Source of the DNA: Owenia fusiformis
Taxonomy: Eukaryota; Annelida; Polychaeta; Sabellida; Oweniidae
Assembly (NCBI GenBank): GCA_903813345.2
Contig: CAIIXF020000007.1
Location: forward strand, 3,601,730-3,665,729
Length of the DNA: 64,000 nucleotides
Direction of reading: 5' to 3'
The translations under genes and the position numbers were made by a program. Shown piece after piece: positions 58,901-64,000 of the stretch. The notes below the pieces were generated by a model. That model was not told the origin of the DNA. It saw nothing but the letters and a program-made list of their open reading frames with translations, and searched no databases. Position 1 is the stretch's first letter, and every line of letters begins with the position of its first letter.

Positions 58901-61200
58901 CAGTAAAATTTATTAATTAAACTCAACAAACCGAAACATTCATTTTTTAATATAAGACAACTTTTTATCCAAATTGCATTGTATTTTTACACACTAATGA
59001 AGCTTGAGGTAAATAAAATATTTCAATATAATATAGCAGCATATAACTAATAAATTATTTTATATATATAATAATGCACTCTCATATTTATAAAAATACA
59101 ATGGACAGAACTCAGGAATATAACTTAAAAAATAAACAATCTTTAAATTCTTATCATATTTACAAAATAATTGTTAACAAAAATATTTACATAACAAGAT
59201 TACTTAGATTAAAAAAATAATGTAAACGTATTTCATCACATAAAAGTTCATTAACCCTGAGAGAAAAGTCAAAATGGTCATGGATATTCCATGCTTTTCC
59301 CCTCTTGAACTGTTTGATTTTCTAAAATTTGAACACAATTAAGAGTCCAGGGGGTTCCACTTTTTAATGGGGGGGGGGGGGGGTTGCTTGTATCCCCTGA
59401 ACCATTTTCCCAATTGTTTTTGTTTTAAATGTTGTTTTAAATCATGAGTACCATGGCAACATTCTCAAAGGGTGATATTACACAAAATCAAGTATTGTCC
59501 AATACAAACAGGAACTTTCGCAACAGCAGTGTCGTGAAAAACATCCTGACCAGAGTATGCCAAAATATAATGTAAATTATCCTTCTTAAATTGGATGGAA
59601 TGTATTTATACATGGTTTTGGATATTTATCAGTATATCCAGAGGAAGATACATTATGACTAACCAAGGAATGAGAGTAACAAGTAAATGACCCAGATAAA
59701 TTCCAGTATTTTTGCTCTGGTTGGGCCTTCATAAATATAAGTACAATTATAAATTAACAAAAAGATCACTTCCTTATCACTATAATAATCACTCCATATT
59801 CTTTTTCATGCACTAAAATGAGCAGAGAGGTGTGAAATCAAAATGCACCTTTTCTTTTTGTATGTAAATTATGTTCTCGAAAGTATTTAATCTTTTCCTC
59901 ACAAAATGAAATTGAGGACAACATGAGTTAATGAATTTGACACTAGTTATGATAGAGATGTTATGGGGTCAGGTTTAAAGTTGAAAAATAATAGCAAACA
60001 TTGGACTTAGTAACAAATAAAGTAAATAGACATAAAGTAAACACTCTTAATTGTAAAACAGTGCCAGAAAATCAAGAAGCTAATTTAGGAGAAATCCATA
60101 GAATGGAGAGAACTTACATGCACTTCGTTTTAAACTTGGAACAAATTAAGAGATAAGAAATACTTGCTACTTGTAAACAAAGACATAAGAGGTGTAAACT
60201 CCAAATATGGTACAAACTCCAAATCTTTTGAACCATGGACTAAACTTCGATACAAAGTATCAACACATTTTGACCCCAGTATGTTGAGGGTATTTGCTCA
60301 AAGGCTGACTTACATGTATAGCTAACCTTTTAGTCTGGCACAAAGTATTTGAAGTACTGTGGATCTTTTTATTTTTTCACACACCTCACTTCAAAACACA
60401 CCTCAGGAAATGCTTTATTAGAAAGACAAAGGATGAACAATATTGCACCCTTGAATAAAATATCAATAAAGATGACATCCTTAAGTTTGGCAATAAAGTA
60501 ATAATGATGAGGTCCCTGTATACAAACACTGTATTCAACTTCAACATTTTTGGCCAGCAAAACTGATTTCCATTGAAAGCACAATGAACATGAAAAAGCT
60601 AAAATAGTAAATCCTACTACAGGGCAAAGACCTTCTTCTATCAAAAAGTATCAAAAAACATGGACGGTTTGCTTCCCATTGCCCAACAAAGGGCATGGGT
60701 TGGAATTAATACCTTATTAGGTAATGCAGAAATATCATGTACAAAACTGTGACAATGAAACTAATAGTTGCATTTTAAAAACCTACATTCAGTACACTGT
60801 ATCTTACATGATTAATAAATTGTATCTTACATCATTAATACATTGTAATTAATGCGTATCATGCATGTCAGTGATCTCACCATGTAGCACCCATATACAG
60901 GGCGCTACATCCTTATTTGGTCAAAATATCTCAATTTTTCATAACGGGTGAAAACAGACTTTCAACAGGTTGGCATTTCATGAGACACATTTTTATGATC
61001 TCTTTCTATATGGCTCATGGATTTATGGATTTAAATTAAGTGCCATGTTTTTTTTGCTCTGAAGAACACAAACAAGTCATTAACATGCAAAATGTCACCA
61101 CATGCCATTTGTTACAGATACTGATTGCCAACTGCTGAACTCCAAACTCCAATCACCATCCAAAAAAAATTTGGAGATCATAACAATATGTCACCAAAAA
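55936..61200. other. Upstream of transporter; intergenic with scattered short repeats
   Basis: No protein-coding gene recognised. Copies of the CTCTAAATTGTA repeat family (also at 47.7 and 48.1 kb) lie near 56330-56440, 58360-58470 and 60020-60110, sharing TGCCAGAAAATC, GGAGAGAAATG and GAATAAGCATGA words. A run of about 15 G is near 59370. The transporter promoter should be in the first kilobase or so, without an obvious TATA box. Confidence 0.4.
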
Positions 61201-61208
61201 GTTGGAGA

Positions 61209-61640
61209 TTATAACGAGACAACAGCAACACCAGGGCGTGGCAAATCCCATCAAACGGTCATGGCTGTCCTCTTTACAAAACTACTTCACTACAATTTTA
61301 GTAACAGCAAACTTTATTAAACAACACCCTGTATTTTCAAAATAGCCGCTTTCAACAAAATTGTCATAGAACTGTGTTCATGCTTATAAGTAGTCGAATG
61401 TGAAATATGAACAAAATTGCTCTATTACTTTATGAGTTATAGTAGAAAATGTTAAATAAAATATGTAAAAATTGTGGCCATGTTTAAAATGGTGGCCATT
61501 TTCAAAATCAAAATGGTGGCCATTTTCAAAATGGCCATGTATTAGCCAAAGTGTCCTAAAACAGTGTGACATGCTTATAAATGAACACAATTGCTCTATC
61601 GCATTTCGTGTAAAGTAAATAAAAATTAGTACCGTGGGTA
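61209..61640. repeat. Copy of the CAGCAACACCA/CAAATCCC dispersed repeat
   Basis: CAGCAACACCAGGGCGTGGC then AAATCCCATC matches the start of 9460-10025. It is followed by several GGTGGCCATTTTCAAAAT words. Frames across it are repeat shadow. Confidence 0.5.
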
Positions 61641-61644
61641 CTGG

Positions 61645-63185
61645 GCTCACATGGTGTTGCTCAAAAGTGAAGTGAATGATGGCTAAAATAACAGAAATAA
61701 AAAAAAACGGATATAATTTTTTGCTGATTTTTTGTAACAAAATTATTTCAAGCCACTTGCCACTATTTTGGACTGACTGAGAGACAGATGGACAAATCGA
61801 TGTAAAAATGGCTGAAAAAAAAACGGATAAAATTTTTTGCTAATTATTTGTAACAAAATTATTTCATACAACTACTCTTTACAGTGACATGGCTTTTTTC
61901 AATGCAGGACACCTGAAATTATTTGTGAAGCTAGAAAATGGGCCAAAACTGAATTTTGCGAGACAAAAATGGCGACCATTTTGAAAATAGGCAAGCTTTT
62001 GAACCAGGAGTCATAGGGGAGTTTTTTGTATTGATGTTGAACAAAAATAACTTGAAACTGGAATCTTATCGACAGAGGTTTTAAGCAAATGGTCCAATAG
62101 AGGATTTCACGAGACAGATGGACAAATCAATGTTAACTAAAATGGCTGAAAATAAAAAAACGGATATAATATTTTGCTTATTTTTTGTAACAAAATTATT
62201 TCATACAACTACTCTTTACAGTGATATGGCTTTCTACAATGCAGGACAGCTGAAATTATTTGTAAAGCTAGGAAATGGGCCAAAAGTGAATTTCGCGAGA
62301 CAAGAATGGCGGCCATCTTGAAAATAGGCGAGCTTTTGAACCAAGAGTCATAGGAGATTTTTTTATATTGATGTTGAACAAAATTAACTTAAAACGGGAA
62401 TCCTATCGACAGAGGGTTTAAGGCAAATGGTCCAAAAGTGGATTTTGCAAGACAGAAGGACAAATCAATGTTAACAAAAAGGCTGAAAATAAAAAAATGG
62501 ATATAATATTTTGCTGATTTTTTATAACAAAATTATTTCATACATCTGCTTTTTACATTGATATGGAGTTTTACAATGTAGGACACTTGAAATTATTTGT
62601 AAAGCTAGGAAATGGGTCAAAAGTGAATTTCGCGAGACAAAAATGGCGGCCATTTTGAAAATAGGCGAGCTTTTGAACCAGGAGTCATAGGGGAGTTTTC
62701 TGTATTCATGTTGAACAGAAACAACTTAAAACAGGAATCCTATCGACAGAGGTTTTAAAACATGCCACTGTTGTTGATGGAAAAGTGGATTTCGCGAGTC
62801 AGATGGACAAATCAATGTTAACTAAAATGGCTGAAAATAAAAAATGGATATAATTTTTCACTGATTTTTTGTAACAAAATTATTTCATATATCCACTCTT
62901 TACATTGACATGGATTTTTACAATGTAGGACACCTGAAATTATTTGTAAAGCTAGGAAATGGGTCAAAAGTGAATTTCGCGAGACAAAAATGGCGGCCAT
63001 TTTGAAAATAGGCGAGCTTTTGAACCAGGAGTCATAGGGGAGTTTTCTGTATGGATGTTGAACAGAAATAACTTAAAACAGGAATCCTATCTACAGAGGT
63101 TTTAAAACGTGCCACTATTGTTGACGGACGGACGGACGGACAGACGGACGAGTGAGTGATTGCAAAAGCTCACCATGTGAGCTAA
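61645..63185. mobile_element. 1.5-kb TIR element carrying about 4 tandem 340-bp units
   Basis: The ends are inverted (GGGCTCACATGGTGTTGCTC at the left; AAAGCTCACCATGTGAGCTA at the right). Inside, units start near 61781, 62111, 62450 and 62797 with (G)A(G/C)A(G)ATGGACAAATC(A/G)ATG, spaced 330, 339 and 347 bases, and share TTTGAACCAGGAGTCATAGG and AGACAAAAATGGCGGCCATT. A GACG microsatellite (about 63122-63150) precedes the right end, a layout common in mollusc genomes. No protein is encoded. Confidence 0.72.
63122..63150 (+). repeat. GACG microsatellite
   Basis: About seven GACG-type units with one CAGACGG variant, just inside the right end of the 61645-63185 element. Confidence 0.8.
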
Positions 63186-64000
63186 AAACATAAATGACGT
63201 GTAAAATATTGGCCATTCTTAAAATTCTTAAAATGTCAAATGACAGTGTGCAATGCTTATAAGTCTTCACATATTAAATATGAACAAAATCACTCCACTA
63301 CTTTTCAAGTTGTAGCAAAAATCACAAAATACTGTGTAAAGCCTGCCATTTTCCAAGATGGCTGCCATGTGTTTCTTAAATATCTACATTTCTACCTTTA
63401 TTATCAAACTTTTTTACCTTGAAAACGTGTAAATATTACAGTTTTACATATGTACCTAAATTACTGTAAAATCGGCACAAAAAATCGCCATTTCAAAACG
63501 GGCGGCCATTTTAAAAATCGACTTTCAAGCAGAACTTCTACTGACATAGGGCACATGTGTATAAAATATGAACAAAAACTGGGGCAGCAGTATCACCGAG
63601 TTATCACTCAAACAGATGGACGGGGGAAGTATGGACAGACAGAAGCGTTCTTTATATCCCTCCAAACTTTGTTTAATGGGACAAGAATATGTCGACACTG
63701 GTGGTGATATAATAATATTGCATTCTGTAAGAATTATATGTACATATGTATCACAGGTCAAATACAGATCTTTTGGTAAAAGCAACCCTTACGTACTATG
63801 TCAACAGGCTAAGCTGTCAATTTCTACTATTCAGTCTTTATATTCAGGTAGAGTAGAATGAACTTTGACCTTAAACATGGTGTTTAACATACAGATCACC
63901 TGTATAAACAGTCCAGATCATACTACTCTAACTGTTTTAAGCTAGACCATAAATAGTATAGTACATAATGTAGTTGTGCATATAATCTTCAGGTTGCATC
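63186..64000. other. Window edge, repeat words only
   Basis: More GCCATTTT and GGCGGCCATTTTAAAAATCG words (to about 63530) suggest a continued repeat. Overlapping frames on both strands at 63450-63861 match no family I know. Confidence 0.35.

Noticed and set aside
60369-60644. 91-codon minus-strand gene with hydrophobic stretches
   Set aside because: No recognisable family, no splice context; hydrophobic residues are expected from T-rich DNA.
61384-61740. 118-codon minus-strand frame
   Set aside because: It is made of GGCCATTTT repeat words and ends in the 61.6-63.2 kb element.
1-64000. tRNA, rRNA or retroviral/LTR sequences
   Set aside because: No cloverleaf with a T-loop word, rRNA core stretch, reverse transcriptase or long direct terminal repeats was recognised by eye; a covariance or profile search could still find something.

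Overview
This is AT-rich, intron-rich animal DNA with few genes and many short inverted-repeat transposons. Introns use GT-AG sites, proteins match animal families, and there are no bacterial-style operons. Frequent TACATGTA-like words, GACG microsatellites ending near an AGCTCACCATGTGAGCT palindrome, and CAGGCCCGTAGCC elements suggest a marine invertebrate. A mollusc is my best guess, but the sequence alone does not prove it.

Four protein-coding genes could be assembled exon by exon, with matching intron phases. (1) Plus strand, 1669-22304: an ANKRD33-like ankyrin-repeat protein, 357 aa in 4 exons, with introns full of repeats. (2) Plus strand, 30305-31620: a secreted chitin-binding (CBM14/peritrophin-A-like) protein, 228 aa in 3 exons, with a clear TATA box. 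(3) Minus strand, 40620-34130: a nine-finger C2H2 zinc-finger regulator, about 850 aa from the best start, in 5 coding exons; its 5' end is unresolved. (4) Minus strand, 55935-48918: a complete SLC7 light-chain amino-acid transporter, 475 aa in 9 exons, most like the LAT/y+LAT branch.

Between and inside these genes lies a dense set of non-autonomous DNA elements. Many are long foldback (hairpin) elements: 3.6-6.1, 7.1-7.4, 14.1-14.9, 15.6-16.1, 18.2-19.3, 20.6-21.1, 23.6-24.6, 31.8-32.1, 36.9-38.7, 39.6-40.0 and 41.0-42.0 kb. Several families occur two or three times, so they can be compared within the window. There are three main tandem arrays: a 42-bp minisatellite (10.6-12.4 kb), a 31-bp minisatellite that abuts and resembles a splice acceptor of the transporter gene (51.25-52.0 kb), and a roughly 340-bp tandem repeat inside an inverted-repeat element (61.6-63.2 kb).

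The four genes do not form a pathway: a signalling/scaffold ankyrin protein, a secreted matrix or gut-lining protein, a transcription factor and a plasma-membrane transporter. The most notable observations are about structure: elements that fill introns or supply sequence next to splice sites, and arrays that carry open frames or splice-like signals. No retrovirus, LTR element, rRNA, tRNA or CRISPR array was recognised.
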